A stretch of DNA of 64,000 bases from Linnemannia hyalina (lineage: Eukaryota; Mortierellomycota; Mortierellomycetes; Mortierellales; Mortierellaceae): contig JAHRHY010000010.1 of assembly GCA_019671135.1 (NCBI GenBank), positions 682,001-746,000 on the forward strand, in the 5' to 3' direction. Shown in pieces: positions 24,955 to 37,569 of the stretch. The notes beneath the pieces were generated by a model, which ran no database searches, was not told the origin of the DNA, and saw only the letters and a list, made by a program, of their open reading frames with translations. Each line of letters begins with the position of its first letter. Positions within the stretch are counted from its first letter, which is position 1. Position numbers and translations under genes: made by a program.

Positions 24955-26798
24955 ATGGCGTCTACAAATATCTTTGACCTTCTCAACGACGACGCTCAGG
25001 ATCAGGAGATCCAGATCCCTGTTGTCAAGAAGGATGTGAAGCCCGCTGCGGCCAAGCCCGCTGCTGCTGCCACCAAGACCGCTGAGAAGGCCCCCCGCAA
25101 GGATGGTGCCCGCGGTGGCAAGCCCAGAGACGGTGATGACCGTGGTAAGCACCCAGACCCGACTCCCTGGACCTTTTTTTATCTTTTTGTGCTTTTTTTT
25201 TCTTTCAAGACGAGCCGAGAGGGAGTCTGAGTTGAGACGAGCCAGGAGGAAGGAGGAAGAACCTTCTGACAGGAGACAAGGACGTCAAAGGACAATACAA
25301 CAAGGTGCAAGCTTACGACCGATACCCATTCTCCGACGGGGACAGGCGGCAAGACAGCAACGAGCGCCTTGCGTTTGTCCTCCTTGAAGTTTCAAACAGG
25401 AGCAGGATGAACCTTTGATCCCACTCCGCCAGATCTGGATCGACACCCTTTTTCCTCGGATGAAGCTTGTCTCAACAAGTGTTCATTCCAAGGAAAAGGA
25501 TCAGACTCGACCTTCCTGATTCAACCAATCACTTTTTTTTCTTGGCTCGGGACAGATCACACACTCCCTAGAGTTGTGCTGGATTTGTTTCTCCGCCAAC
25601 AGAAAGGACAACAAACAACACGACTCTCTGGCAAGGCAGTGCGACTGCTGTATATCTAGCGACAGCAATTGAAGCAACGACCTTGAGCCAGTACATGAGC
25701 CCTTTCAGTATTATAATCCTCGATCTTCAGCAGACAGCCGACGACATAGCAGATCAACAAGCCAACATCACCATTCAACCTTGGCTGCAGCACTCTCTGG
25801 ACTACTCGGCACACTTTTCAATCCACAGGAACGAAAGCTCTCTTTATCGACACTACTATCTTCAGGAACCGTTAATTGGATCTCCTTTCCCCCCTCATTT
25901 TTCAGTCTTACACAAAAAGCATATTGGAAACACCAGTCCTCTGACCGACCCATTTTTCTTTCAATCACTTGCTTGCATACAGCTCCCCGTGGCCCCCGTT
26001 TCGACCGCACTCCCCGTGACGGTGCTGCTCCCCGTGCCCCCCGTGCCCCCCGCGCTTCCCGCGGTGGTCGCCACGGTGGTTTCGACCGCCACTCCGGCAC
26101 CGGCATTGTTGACTCCGAGAAGAAGGAGAACAACCGTCTCGGTGAGCCCGCTGCTTCCTCCCTCGAGGGTGAGAAGGACGCTCAGGTGTAAGTGAAGTTG
26201 GATATTTGGTGGTGGTTCTACAGCTCTACCAGGGGCATGCTAATCTAAGGATTATTGCAGGAGAAAAATGCAGCAATGCACTAACCATTTCGCGTGTCTC
26301 CTCAATTTCTGGACCCAAAATAACAACCCTAATAGGAGCGCTGAGGCCCCCGTCGTCGCCGCTGAGCCCGTCGAGCCTGAGCCTGTTGTCAAGACCTTTG
26401 ACGACTTCCTGGCCGAGAAGGCCGCCAAGGCCCTCAAGCTTGCCCTCCCCGAGACCCGTGCCGCCAACGCTGGATCGGACAACTCCCAGTGGAAGAACGC
26501 CCAGGTCCTCGAGGTTGAGGAGACTGGTGATTTCATCAAGATGAAGGCCGACTCTGTTGCCAAGGCCCGCAAGGGTAAGAAGGAGACCAAGGTCGTGATC
26601 AAGGAGATTGAGGTCCGCTACACCGAGCCCGCCCGTGAGCAGCCCGCCCCCCGCGGTGCTTTCCGTGGTGGCCGTGGTGGTGCTACCCGCGGTGCCCGTG
26701 GTGGTAACACCCAGGCTCCCCGTGCCCCCCGTGCTCCCCGTGGTGCCTCCGTTAACGTTGACGACACCGAGCTCTTCCCTTCCCTCGGCTCCAAGTAA
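24955..26798 (+). CDS. STM1: Stm1/SERBP1-type ribosome- and RNA-binding protein
   Basis: Three exons (24955-25144, 25983-26187, 26336-26798) give 285 residues. Residues 1-10 are MASTNIFDLL. Then come an Ala/Lys-rich linker and a first RGG/PRAPRAP box (64-96). The SERBP1/HABP4 signature FDRHSGTG is at 97-104. A Glu/Val/Pro-rich linker and the motif KTFDDFLAEKAAK follow, then a C-terminal RGG/RAPRAP box and the tail DDTELFPSLGSK. Family members clamp inactive 80S ribosomes and bind mRNA during starvation. Codon use is strongly biased to C/G-ending codons, as in highly expressed genes. The first intron is 838 bases with GTAAGC and CAG ends. The arginine boxes are probable methylation sites. Confidence 0.92.
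25145..25982 (+). other. Long first intron of the Stm1/SERBP1 gene
   Basis: 838 bases starting at GTAAGC and ending CATACAG. Long 5' introns in translation-related genes often affect expression or host snoRNAs. No convincing box C/D pair was found by eye; GGATGAA occurs twice but does not match RUGAUGA well. Confidence 0.6.
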
Positions 26799-26863
26799 AT
26801 TTTGATTTGATCGCCATTTCGACCCCCACTCCTCTTTCGCCTCCTTTAAAAAGATGTTTTTTG

Positions 26864-26869
26864 AATAAA
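26864..26869 (+). terminator. AATAAA polyadenylation hexamer for Stm1/SERBP1 gene
   Basis: A canonical hexamer 66 bases after the stop codon, followed by T/G-rich sequence. Inferred from sequence only. Confidence 0.45.
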
Positions 26870-27579
26870 AGAAACTCCTTGTTGTAATTCACACGTTCAT
26901 TTATTGTGAAGAAAGTTTCTCTTTTGGGTTTTGCAGTTCTTCTCGTCTAGGAAACATCATTGCTCATCGCGCGTGTTAATTAGCGAAGGTTGGTTGGCAA
27001 GAGAGGTTTGATGTTCTATGGAAGGAGAGTTGGCCTGTGTGTTGATATTTGTTTTAAAGATGACAAACGGTTTGACGGGGGGCTTGAAATTTCAGGTACA
27101 TGGTTTGCGGTTTTTGCAAGCGAGAGGGAGGAGTGGGAGGACAAAGAAAAGTGCGTGCGCGGTTTGTTTGTTTATATGTGCCTCTAATTCACCTCTGTCA
27201 TAAAACATCCGGACGCAACTTTGTTCACTCTTCATTCCACATGCGCTTTGGCTTTTCGAATACAGTAGTAACAATTCAGAGAACAGAAAGAGGAAGACAA
27301 ACAAAAAAAGTATCGTATGATGTTTTGAGGCAGGGCAGAAACCATTCTTGTCTACGTCGGTTTGTTCTGCTCTCAGTAAGAAAGAGGGACTTTGCATGTG
27401 AAATGCGGGGGGAGGGATGGGAAGTTAGGGGGGAATACAATAGTGAATTTACTCCACTGTTTTGACTTGCTGTTGTTCAGAGTGAACAAGACAGTCGCGT
27501 GTGTTTTTACATGTACCCTAATGTATGGATACGAATATGAATGTATATGGGGTATGGGATGCACCGCTTCTGTAAGTGC

Positions 27580-27588
27580 GTGTGTGTG

Positions 27589-27626
<38 letters not shown>
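27580..27626. repeat. (TG)n microsatellite
   Basis: TG/GT dinucleotide run with one phase slip, ending in GCGCGCGG. Confidence 0.92.
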
Positions 27627-27629
<3 letters not shown>

Positions 27630-28099
27630 GAATAGAGTTGTACACATGTCCAAAATGGCTCGGTGAACGAGCCAAAGAACCAGCATGTGGAAGAAACGAA
27701 GGAAGTACTGTAGTCAATGGGTTTTCTTGTTGCATTGAGTTCGTTGCCCGCCCACTCCACAAATAAAAGCCTCTTTGGTGACACCATCATCACTAAGCAA
27801 GAATAAACAGATGGAGAGAGAATGAGAGAGCAGACGATGGACGATAGAAGGTGGGAGCAAAAAAGGTGGAAAAAGAGAAGGGAGGGGCGGTGAAGAAGGA
27901 AGGAGGAACAAAGGGAGCGGAAAAAGAGCTTTCGGCATGGATGGGTTCATTCCTTTTGCTCCACAAACTCACACGGCGGCGGTTGGACGGAGTTGTACCT
28001 TTGTTGTTGTTGGTTGTACCTTTGTTTTTTGTTTTTTGTTTGGCCATTGTGCACTTTTTGTAGCGCTACACATATACACTTTAAAGTAGAGCCTGCACC

Positions 28100-28125
28100 T
28101 TGTTGTTGTTGTTGTTGTTGTTGTT
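28100..28125. repeat. (TTG)n microsatellite
   Basis: About eight TTG triplets in intergenic sequence. Confidence 0.85.
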
Positions 28126-31100
28126 TGATTGTCTCTTCTTTTTCATCCGGGTTCCTTGGTTTAGTCCACATCGTTAAAACACGATTTGTATGCGCTCAAC
28201 ATCAAGAAAGTAGCAGCGACAACAAACAACCATGCGCGAGGCATAAACCCACTTACAAAGCACGATCACGAAGAAAGAGAGAAAAGGAACGAAAGACAAA
28301 AAGGAAATCGAGTCCATTTCTCTTTACAAACAAACCTTTCTCGAGAGGGAGGAAAGAAAGGAAGAAACTATGGTTAATTGGACAACGAAAACGGGCGTAA
28401 ACGGGATGGGCCATGCATGAACAAGAACAGTACCAATACTATTTTTTTTTTGGTGCTCAGTCTCCTCTTTCCTCTCCTTTGTTCTTGGTATTCTTATGTA
28501 CTCCGCTAAAGCGGGTTTGTGGAAGAAGAAGCAATCGAATCCATAAAGAATAAAGAAGCACAGAATAAACGCGTGTGGGAGAGAAAGGGAGAGAAGGAGA
28601 GCCTTGACTATAGGGCGCGGACCCCACATGTGCGGCGCGGCGGCGGAGATGTTGGTTTGTAAGAGAGTATGCTTACGAACACATCCCACACGCCAATTCT
28701 TACCAAGAATATATGTTGCTTCGTTGTTTCCTTTTCCTTGGCACAAAACCACCGACTTCAAAACACCTTGAGCTACAGTCAGCGAGAAATAAGATACAGG
28801 AACAAAAGAAGAGTTGGGAGCCATTGGAGAAAACAAAAAAAAATTAGGTGGCAGGGCGGTCGAAGTATCAATTTCAGAAAACAAACGGTTGGTGCAGGTG
28901 CATTTTTACTTGAGTAAAATTCTGCATGTGTCCTTGCCCCTGATATTCACTTCTGTTTCCGTTGGTTGGAACCTGTTTGCGTTTTGGGCGCTCTGTGCCA
29001 AAGGAGAATCAACTTCCTCTATCCTCTTTATTTTCTTGAGTAAACGAAGGGAAGGCTAATTATCTACTTGTCACCAAGAACAACAGAGATATGCATCACC
29101 AACTACAGCATCCTCATTGAGTAACGCCAACAAAAGAACACAAACTGCATTGCTACTCCACCTCTTGGGGAACTCGGGAAATGACCAATAGTTTATCCCT
29201 TTCACTCCGTCCCTTTTCTTCTCACCGCCCTGCGAGATGTATCGTTTGCTTCATATACGTGCTTTGCGTGCATCTGTGTGTTTTTTTTGTAACCAGGCTG
29301 GATGCTCTTGCATATGCGATCAAAAAAGAATGAATGAGGAAAGGGAATGTACAAGATCTTGGATACTCTTTCCCTAAAATGCAAAGAGGAAAAGAAGAAG
29401 GGAAGCAGAGGCTATTCTCGGTCTAGAACATAAACAAACCAGTCTTTTTTTTTGATGCTTGGATGCATCACATCCGAAGCAAGAGCGAGGGTGTCTGTGA
29501 GTCTGTGAGAGAAGAGGAGGATAATCGCATAGAACAAGTGGGCGCTACAGAAGAACAAACACGGATATGTGCAAAGGAGGAAAGGTGTTAAAGAAAAGAA
29601 TAAAATACAAATGGGTTCCAATGTGCTCTCGACTTTCAAACAGAGTAAGAGTGCAAAGAGTAAAGGAAGGGTTTGAATTGGGTGAGAGTGCTAATGAAAA
29701 GTGAATGAGTAAAGAACAAAAAAAAAGGTAGTGTGGGGCTCAGACATCAGGCCATGGTTGCTTATCGTCCTCCTCTCATTTCTCTTTACAAATTGCTCTT
29801 GCTGTGCTACCCAACAAGCCCTTCAAGCCTCATTGTTTTTCTCCCTCTCTTTTGTTTTTGCCGCTCTTCCTCTGTGTTTGTGTTTGTCTTTGAACAAGGT
29901 TTAGAAAAGTGCAAGAAAAAAAAACGCCCATAGCCAGCCAAATGAGGATTAACCAAGGGCAGCGAGAGTGGGATAGAAGGACGGACATGGCAAACGGCAA
30001 GTATATCGAACTCGTCCCAAATCAAGGAACGATGAAAACGCCAATAAGAAAGTACTCGATGGGTGTTGTCAATGCTGAAAGACAATCGTTGAGATCGTTT
30101 AGCGCTTATTTGTTTGTGTCTTGTATGCTGCTATGGTTATCATACATCTCGATAAACATCTCCAACAAAAACTCCCTCGGGGAAGGGGATAGTTCAGTCA
30201 GTATCGCAGCAATAATGAGATGAGGAGAGACCGATGGTTTAAAGTCACGCATGGACAACAATAAAACCGGTCAACACTTTCTACCTTCACTCCATCACTT
30301 ATGGTTGGAATTCTTGACCTATCTTTTTCCTGGGTTCATGCTAATCTATAAAGTTTTCTGTAAGCGGATTGGTATCCAATTCGAGTAGTGTATTCCATCT
30401 TATTGTTGTTGTTTTTTTTTGTTTTGGTGTAGGATGTGCATTTGATCGGTCGTCCACAGTCCATCCCAAAAAATGTCATTTCTTGTGCCACCTTGGCCTT
30501 CTGTCCGCTCTTCTCCAACCAGAGAGCGCAAATATGTGTGCGAGAGGGAAGGAGACGCAAGGACAACATCAGCAATGAACAACAAAAATACAATCGATTG
30601 TCTGTAACCATGGACGAAAACCCCTTGTTATCGTTTGTTTATTCGACAACAAGGATGAATAAGAAAAAAACTTTTAGGCTGTTCGTTGTACCCGGATATC
30701 CGCAGGGGGCAAGCAAGCTCAAGAAAGAAGAGAACGCTCTCGTCTGCCCAATGGTGATTGCAGTTGTTGTCAGTTTCTCATTTGGTGTACCCTTTTCTCT
30801 GCATCTCTTCTGCATCTTAATTATCTCTTTTTCCCTTTCTTCTTCTTTTTTTCTCTTTTTGCCTTTCTTTCCTTTACCTATACCCCTTCTCACCATCTTC
30901 TTTCTTTACCTCTTCTGACCATTCCCACTCTCTAATCACATCCCTCGTCCTCTAATCTCTCTCACTTTGACATTTATCCGGAACCTCACACAACTCTCAC
31001 ATTCCCCTTTCTCGCAAGCACCACCATCAATCATCTTCTTCAGCGCTCTGACAGGACGACATCGTCCCTGAACCCATATTAACTTTATTGGCGACCCGAC

Positions 31101-31225
31101 CTACCTTCGCCACTACCATCACCTCTCTCTACCCACCTCTCCACCCACCTCTACTCCTATCTCTACCCAACATCCCCTTGCACTCACTCTCATAACACCC
31201 CATTATTTACGATACGCCAACACTT

Positions 31226-31293
31226 TATAAAAGCGACCAACCGCCGTTGGACAGCGCAAAAGAAGGAACAAGCAAGGTTCTCTCCCCCTTCCA
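31226..31293 (+). promoter_or_regulatory. TATA-like site and candidate noncoding leader exon
   Basis: TATAAAA at 31226-31232 is followed about 60 bases later by CTTCCAG|GTAAAA, a good splice donor at 31293/31294. The nearest plus-strand gene starts at 33183. Acceptor-like CACAG (about 32759) and TACAG (about 33098) precede it, so this could be the start of a spliced 5' leader. It is an inference with no transcript evidence. Confidence 0.3.
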
Positions 31294-31907
31294 GGTAAAA
31301 GGCAGAGAGAGATAGATTCTTCCTCTTTGACGGACGAAGAGCCCGCCTTTCAGTCACTTTTTTTTCTCCCTCCGCTCGTGGGTGATTCGGGCAATGGTCT
31401 GGTTTGTCAGTGGCCTTCCCTCACTTGTCCAAATGCTCGCCGCTGGAGATGAAACTCTATGCAGAGAAGACTTGGTGCCCAGTGTGGCGTGGAGTAGATA
31501 AAAAAAAGAAACGCAAGACTAAAAGTTTTGCTCGTACCCAACAAAGCCCACCTCCGCATTATTAGGGGTTATCAGTTCAGCCCTTGTTACCCTTCCCACC
31601 AAACATCTGACGTCGTCTGCTGCTCTTTCGCCACCTTTTTTTTTTTTTTTTTTTTTGCCACTCCCCTACCCCATTTCTCGATTGTTCTCTGGCGAAACGT
31701 ACAATGACCCCAAGGAGCTTTGATGAATGCACTGACTGTTGGAAAACATCTTGAAACAATTAACCTTGCCCTGAATACAACGGCCGAAAAGATGAAAAGG
31801 AAATCGTCTACAATGCATCGTTCATTTGCATTTATTCGAATTTTGATCCTCCCTCCTTCTTCCATCCTTCTCCCCTCCATTGTCCCCTGTACTCCCTCCA
31901 CCCCCCA

Positions 31908-31934
31908 TTTTTTTTTTTTTTTTTTTTTTTTTTT
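31908..31934. repeat. poly(T) run
   Basis: Twenty-seven consecutive T, the longest homopolymer seen here. A 21-base T run lies nearby at 31636-31656. Confidence 0.9.
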
Positions 31935-33182
31935 GGTTCTGGGCATTGCAATTGCGTGGTTCGTTTTCCTTGTATCGTCTTTCTTCATTTTCAATTGGTG
32001 CTCGTTGCTCTGAGGAAAAAGATACGAAAATTGTGATTTGTGCAATCCAGAGACGAGATAGCGGCTTTTATTTGCCTCCGTGGCTCTTTTATTTTGTACC
32101 ATGCCCTGGGACTGGGAGGAAAGAGAGAATGAAAGAAAGAGAGAAAAGAAGAAACCAGGGGGGGCGTCAATGGTTAATTGACCAGGAGGTCTGTTTATTG
32201 TATTTGAGCTAAAGTGGAGTATATAACTGACGGACGCGTCCCCATCCAGGGGTATCACTTAGTTGGCTGGTGATGGGGTTCTCAGATCACTCAATTTTCA
32301 TTCGATAGTGATAATTTAAATTACGAGACGGATAGACTTGTGCCTGTCTCTACTCTATCACAGGTGATATGACACAGAGAGATGTGATCCCTCTCTGTTT
32401 CGCCCATCTCGAGCATCTCATCGTTTCTTTTTCTTTCTTTGCTTTTCCTCTCTTTTGGTTGGGTCCCCGGTCCTTCTTTTCTAATGCAATCATGTGTTGT
32501 CCATCCACACTTCTCCGCTGTGTGCATTCGTCCACCCGTCATTCACTCACTCACTCGCTCTCACTTACACTTGCCCAATCCATCTCTCTTCTTTTGCTCA
32601 CTCTTTTTGTCGTTCCAGGCTATCCACGTTGCTCGACTGCCAAGTACCAGCTCCTTTCATTCGCCACCACCATCATCTCCTTTCAAGGCTAAAAGGGAAA
32701 AAGAGTGGTCCTTTTTTTCGTTGTGCACTTTTCCTTGTACATCATCTTTACATCCACAGGTACATACACTCATACAGAAAACTGATGACTACCTGTGCAT
32801 TTGTACCATTTTCAAACGTCAACCGACTGAAGGAGTGAGATAAAAAAGGGGCTGAGGAAAACGGTCTCGATCCAATCTTGTTATTCCAAAGGCCCAACAA
32901 CATCATTAACGTCTGTCATTTCTCTTTATTACTGTTAATTGTCCTGGGGTACTAATTGTCCTCTCTTTCATTTCTTTCGCTCTCAACTTTTTTTTTTCTC
33001 CTTCACTCTCGTCCCACCTCTCCTCCCTACTCCACTTCCTTCGTTCTTTGTATTCTCACCCGATCTTTACTCCATCGCTACGTCTCTCCTTTGTACAGCC
33101 TGCACCTCCCATTGTGCCTCACACTCCCCTCCCCGTCACTATCCACTACTAAGCCCACCACTCGCTCTTAAGCTGATCAAGC

Positions 33183-36100
33183 ATGATTCAATCCAACCAT
33201 ACTGCCTACTATCGGGACGAGCGGTATCACCACCAGAGCGAAGACCGGTCCCCCGTGGATCAACACCAGGGCCATGCTCTGAGCGCAAAGCAGAACCCCG
33301 CCTATCGAGATCCCCACTCTCACTCCGGCCCTCGCAGGCGCCAACACAGCTATGCAGAGCAGCAGCAGCAGCAGCAGCAACAGCAACAGCAGCAGCAGCA
33401 GCATCATCAGCATCATGTACAGCATCAGCAACATCAACACCAGTCTCACCAACAGCAACTACAGCAACAGCAACAACAACATCGCCAGCAGCAACCATAC
33501 CCCCCACAACCACACCATTCTATCCAAACAGCGGCAGCAGCAGTACGCCAACATTCGGCTCTAGCCAAGAGCATCGAGGACCATCCTCACACTACCCCAA
33601 CACATCATTATGCCATACCAGCCATTCAACCCTCCGACCCATCCTTTACGCAAAGGCCACACTCTCGGTCCTTTTCTGGCACGAATCAACACTCACAATA
33701 TTCACATGCTCCCTCCCCACCGACACCAATGCACCCTCAAGGAGGCCACCGTCTCCACCACAGTATCTCTGCAGGCCATCTCGTGCCAGCGGGTTATCGG
33801 TCAGCACCTCTCGGTAATAGCATGCCCGATCCCATGGGTTCCAAACCCCGACCGCCAGCAGGTCCTGTAGCGCCTCCCAACAATGTCAAGAAGAAGGACC
33901 CCTATGCGACAGCGTGGCGGACGTATTCCAAAATTGCAGAGGAGCTGGATCTGTTAAACCCGGATGGTAGTTTATACCCGATCTCCAAGGAGGCGATTTT
34001 GAAATATCTTCGCCATCAATCCAAACGTATCAAGTCCAGCAACCTCCACTGGTATGTCAACGGACTCAAGAAGCATCAGGAAAATCTTGGATTCCCTTGG
34101 GACGATATCAGATACGATGACCAGGTCGTTGCTCTGCTCAAGGAGCTGACCCTTCATCCGGTCACGATCGTTCACGGTGGCAGCAACAATATCAATAATA
34201 ATGGAGCAATCAACGGCAACAGCCGGACTGACAGAGCGGCAACAGCCTATGGCCAAGTACAAGATCGGCAGCGTGAGCGTCAAGTAATCGGTGACAACAC
34301 GATCCTCCCTCCGCCTCAAATCAGTCACTACCATGCCCCGCCACCAACACCCATCGACACGACAGCGAAGATCACTGGCCTCTCAATCTCACAGCCAAAG
34401 ATCCAGCCGCCTTCGCAGCCTTTCCCAGGATCCTATGGATCATCCGAGACTCTCAGGTCATCAAGTGGATACAACTACGAGGAGAGGCCGCCAGTGCAGA
34501 TGAAGCAGAACCATTCGAACGGTGTCCAACGGACGCAAATCTACTCTTCACCAACCACCAAGGCTGCCTCATATCATTCGGCACCGATCCAGCTGCCATC
34601 AGGACACGGGAAAGGAGAATCTCATCAGTCGTTGCGTAACCAAGGACAGCAGTTTTCGCCCGTCATCGCCAAAAGCCAGCAGAGTTCACCCATGTCCAGT
34701 TCCGAGATTCAAATCGGCACACCATTATCGACAAGCACCCCCAGGCATCAGGACTCAAAAGTAGAAAGGACAGGTTAGTTGGTGGTTCTGAGTGTCGGAA
34801 GCAAAGGAGCAAGAACAGGTTTCCTGATATTATAACTGACACTGCTTTCGCTTACACTTGTGCCTTCTTTACAGGACATCTGACATCTCCAACTAGCCCT
34901 GGGGACGAGATGGACGAGGATTTTGAGGCGCCTGCAAGGAATCAGAGCCATGAGGACCAGGATAACTACCAACCGGAGTATATGGATGAAGAACCCTCCG
35001 AGCGCGCCGCCTTGAAGCGCTTTGCATCCACAGGCACTCTGAGAAACCAATCCAGAGCGTCTGCTGTAAGTATCCTTTTGTTTGCTTTTCTATCGACACA
35101 TCTCTCCAGATGGACGGCACATCTCTCTCATGGACCAGTGATGTAACATTCTCTCTGACTTTTGTTTCTGTGTTGCTAGGTCTCAGTACATCCATATCCA
35201 CGACCCAGCGACCATAGACAGAGAGATGACCAGTCCGCAACACTGTCGCCCAGGGCGCGTGAAAATGACCCCAATGGCGGCAGTCTTTTCTTCCCCGTCG
35301 GGAGTCCGGACACCGCATCATCATCCTCAGCATTTCAAAACCGGGTCTCTCCTCTTGGATCCGCTGCTTCCATAGGTTCCAACTCTCCCGCCAGTCGCAA
35401 CGCAACCGGAGGTCCCATTCCTTCCACTCCACGCCACAAGCGAACCAATGGCGTGGTCTCGTCCCCCATCTCGACTGTCGCTGCAGTCATTGCTTCGGCT
35501 GCCACTGCTGCGGCTGCTGCAGCCGCTATGCCTTCCTCACCAATTGTCCCCGGCAAGCAGACGGTACATTTCTCGGAGGTTGCCGAGGTTGCGCAGACAT
35601 TACAGACCAAGTATGGCAACCAGTGCACGAGACATCCTTGGGGGTGTGTTGAGATATCGGAGGACTTTCATCTGGAGCTCACTATCAAGATGTACATGGA
35701 TTGGGCCGGTCTTGTTGTAAGTTTGGCGTTGCTAGGTCTTTTATTGTCGCGCCACTTTTTCTATATGCTGCACAGAGATAATCCAACTAATACGAACACG
35801 TATCACTCTTTTCGTCGTCGAAATAGGCGAGCCAACGGTTGTCGATGGATGAGCTGCCTGACCTCCCAGAGTTTAGAGTGACGGATCGGATAGGGCTATC
35901 GTCCTCTCCCCCAATGACATTTGTCGGCGGTGGAACTCTGAAGCGCATGGCCTCAACTCCATCAACCATTACCATGAGCTCGTTCTCACAACACCGCACC
36001 ACCACCAATGCGAGCATGAAGAGCGAGGAACTCTCCCCTTCCCTTGACAACCATAACAGCCACAACATCTCGCGATCAAGTCGATTCGGTAGCAGCAATG

Positions 36101-37569
36101 GCGCCATCCGGAAACATCGATCGCCTTCACGATCGCCCATCTACGGATCCAGTCCCAAGGAAGGCTACCTCATTGAGAGTCTCATGAGTCGAATCGGTAG
36201 CCCTCCTCCTACAACTTTCTTGCCCTCCCCTCCTGCTATGCCTTTCCCTGTTAGAGAAGGGTCAGTAGTAGAGGGCAGCGACTTGAGTCCTAGTCTGAGG
36301 TATCCTCCCCTCTCGTCCGGAGGAGGGGGATTAGCCAATTCTTCTACCACTAGAGTTCGGGCCCGCAGGATGGCCAGCAGTCCAAGCTTAGGTCAGCGCC
36401 GCCCTTCTTCCTCCTCGTCCTCTTCACACTCTCAACAGGCCACCTCACCGCCTAGCAGCAGTCATCTGAAACGCGGAAACAGCTACGGAATGGTTAGTCC
36501 GCCCTCCCTCCCGTCGCGACCACAGTTCATGCCGCCCATTCCACCCGTCCCGCCTCTGCCCTCGTCATTGAAGGTGCTGAGGTCAGCCTCTGGGAAGCAG
36601 TATGTGCTAAAGAATGGAGCTGGAGGAGCGCGTCGCCTGAAAGTAGTAGGAGGAGGGGATGGTGGAGCAGATGCAGAAGTTGCTGCAGCAGGACCAGAGT
36701 CTATTCTATCGAATTCGACAGCCTCGTCAGAGGACATGGAGCTCTCGGCCAACGAGGATGAAGACGGCGAGACGATGATGATGGTCATGGACGATGGGGA
36801 GGATAAGGAAAATGGCGCTGGGCATATTCATCGAGTGAGGGATTCGAGACCTCCAAGAGCTGCAATGTCACCAGCATTGGATGATTTCTCGTCCAGGAAC
36901 TCTATGCGCCATTACGAGGACAAGGAGGAGGATTTGATAATGGCCAGCAGCAGCAGAGATGAAACAAGACAAGGAGACGTGGAAAATGAGGATGAGGAGG
37001 AATATGATGAAAGAAGGGGTGATAGTGAGGACTGTAGGGTTAACGGGAGGATGAGAAGGAGAGAAGGACCTGTGGCTGCAGATCAATTGCTGGACAACAA
37101 CAACAATAGCGGGAGCAGCAGCACTAGCCGTTCAGACTACTTTCAGTCACGGCCCTCCCCTACCCCTGACAACAACAACAAAGACAACAACAACAACAAT
37201 GCTTGGCCAAGCAGAGTTCGGGTAGAGTTTGATGAGGATATGGAGGCAGACAGCGACGTTGAGGAACAAGAACAGGCCGAGTGTAGGGAAATGCACGGAT
37301 CGACGATTCACCTCCCAAATCAACACCATCAACAACAGCAACAATTTTCGCGTCGACACGATAATGAAACCCCTTATGACCGTGGACAGGAGAAAGAGCA
37401 GGATGAGCAAGGCCAGGCTGAGCCCGAGCGGAGGTCATTGCATTTCCATGGCATGTACCAGCAACAGCAAAAGCAGCAACCGGAACAGCATAGTCGGCAC
37501 CACAGTCGCGATGAGGACAAGGTGGAAGAAATCCGAATGGAGTTCAAGAGCCTCCACTCATCCTCCTAG
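33183..37569 (+). CDS. PolyQ-rich regulator-like protein with recombinase-type core-binding-like domain
   Basis: Four exons (33183-34773, 34875-35065, 35180-35716, 35827-37569) give 1353 residues. The N-terminus is Gln/His-rich (CAG/CAA runs, residues ~58-115). Residues ~237-327 are the main ordered region, starting KKKDPYATAWRTYSKIAEEL and containing ISKEAILKYLRHQSKRIKSS and WYVNGLKKHQENLGFPW. Its helical pattern (YxxaW..Y...L, then YL...S..I..SN...Y..GLKK) resembles the SAM-like core-binding domain of tyrosine recombinases such as Cryptons; no catalytic R..HxxR..Y domain follows. A second ordered block (~730-775) contains YGNQCTRHPWGCVEISEDFH. The remainder is Ser-, Glu/Asp- and Gln-rich with basic patches. 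It is probably a nuclear DNA-binding or chromatin protein; the function is inferred, not shown. Confidence 0.8.
33355..33500. repeat. CAG/CAA trinucleotide repeat coding polyQ/His
   Basis: Runs of CAG mixed with CAA and CAT inside the first exon of the polyQ gene encode Gln tracts broken by His. The interruptions suggest a relatively stable repeat. Confidence 0.9.

Larger units (their letters stand above)
26799..33182. other. 6.4 kb intergenic region, no supported gene
   Basis: It lies between the Stm1 3' end and the polyQ gene. It contains TG and TTG microsatellites, T runs at 31636-31656 and 31908-31934, and CT-rich tracts. A plus-strand frame near 29909-30223 ends in a hydrophobic segment, but it has no partner exon or known domain and was not called. 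A TATA-like site and candidate leader exon lie near 31.2-31.3 kb. Confidence 0.5.

Noticed and set aside
29909..30223. Plus-strand frame with a hydrophobic C-terminal segment
   Set aside because: One isolated hydrophobic stretch, no partner exon or family, in repeat-rich intergenic DNA.
33139..33513. Minus-strand Val/Ala-rich frame
   Set aside because: Antisense of the polyQ repeat.
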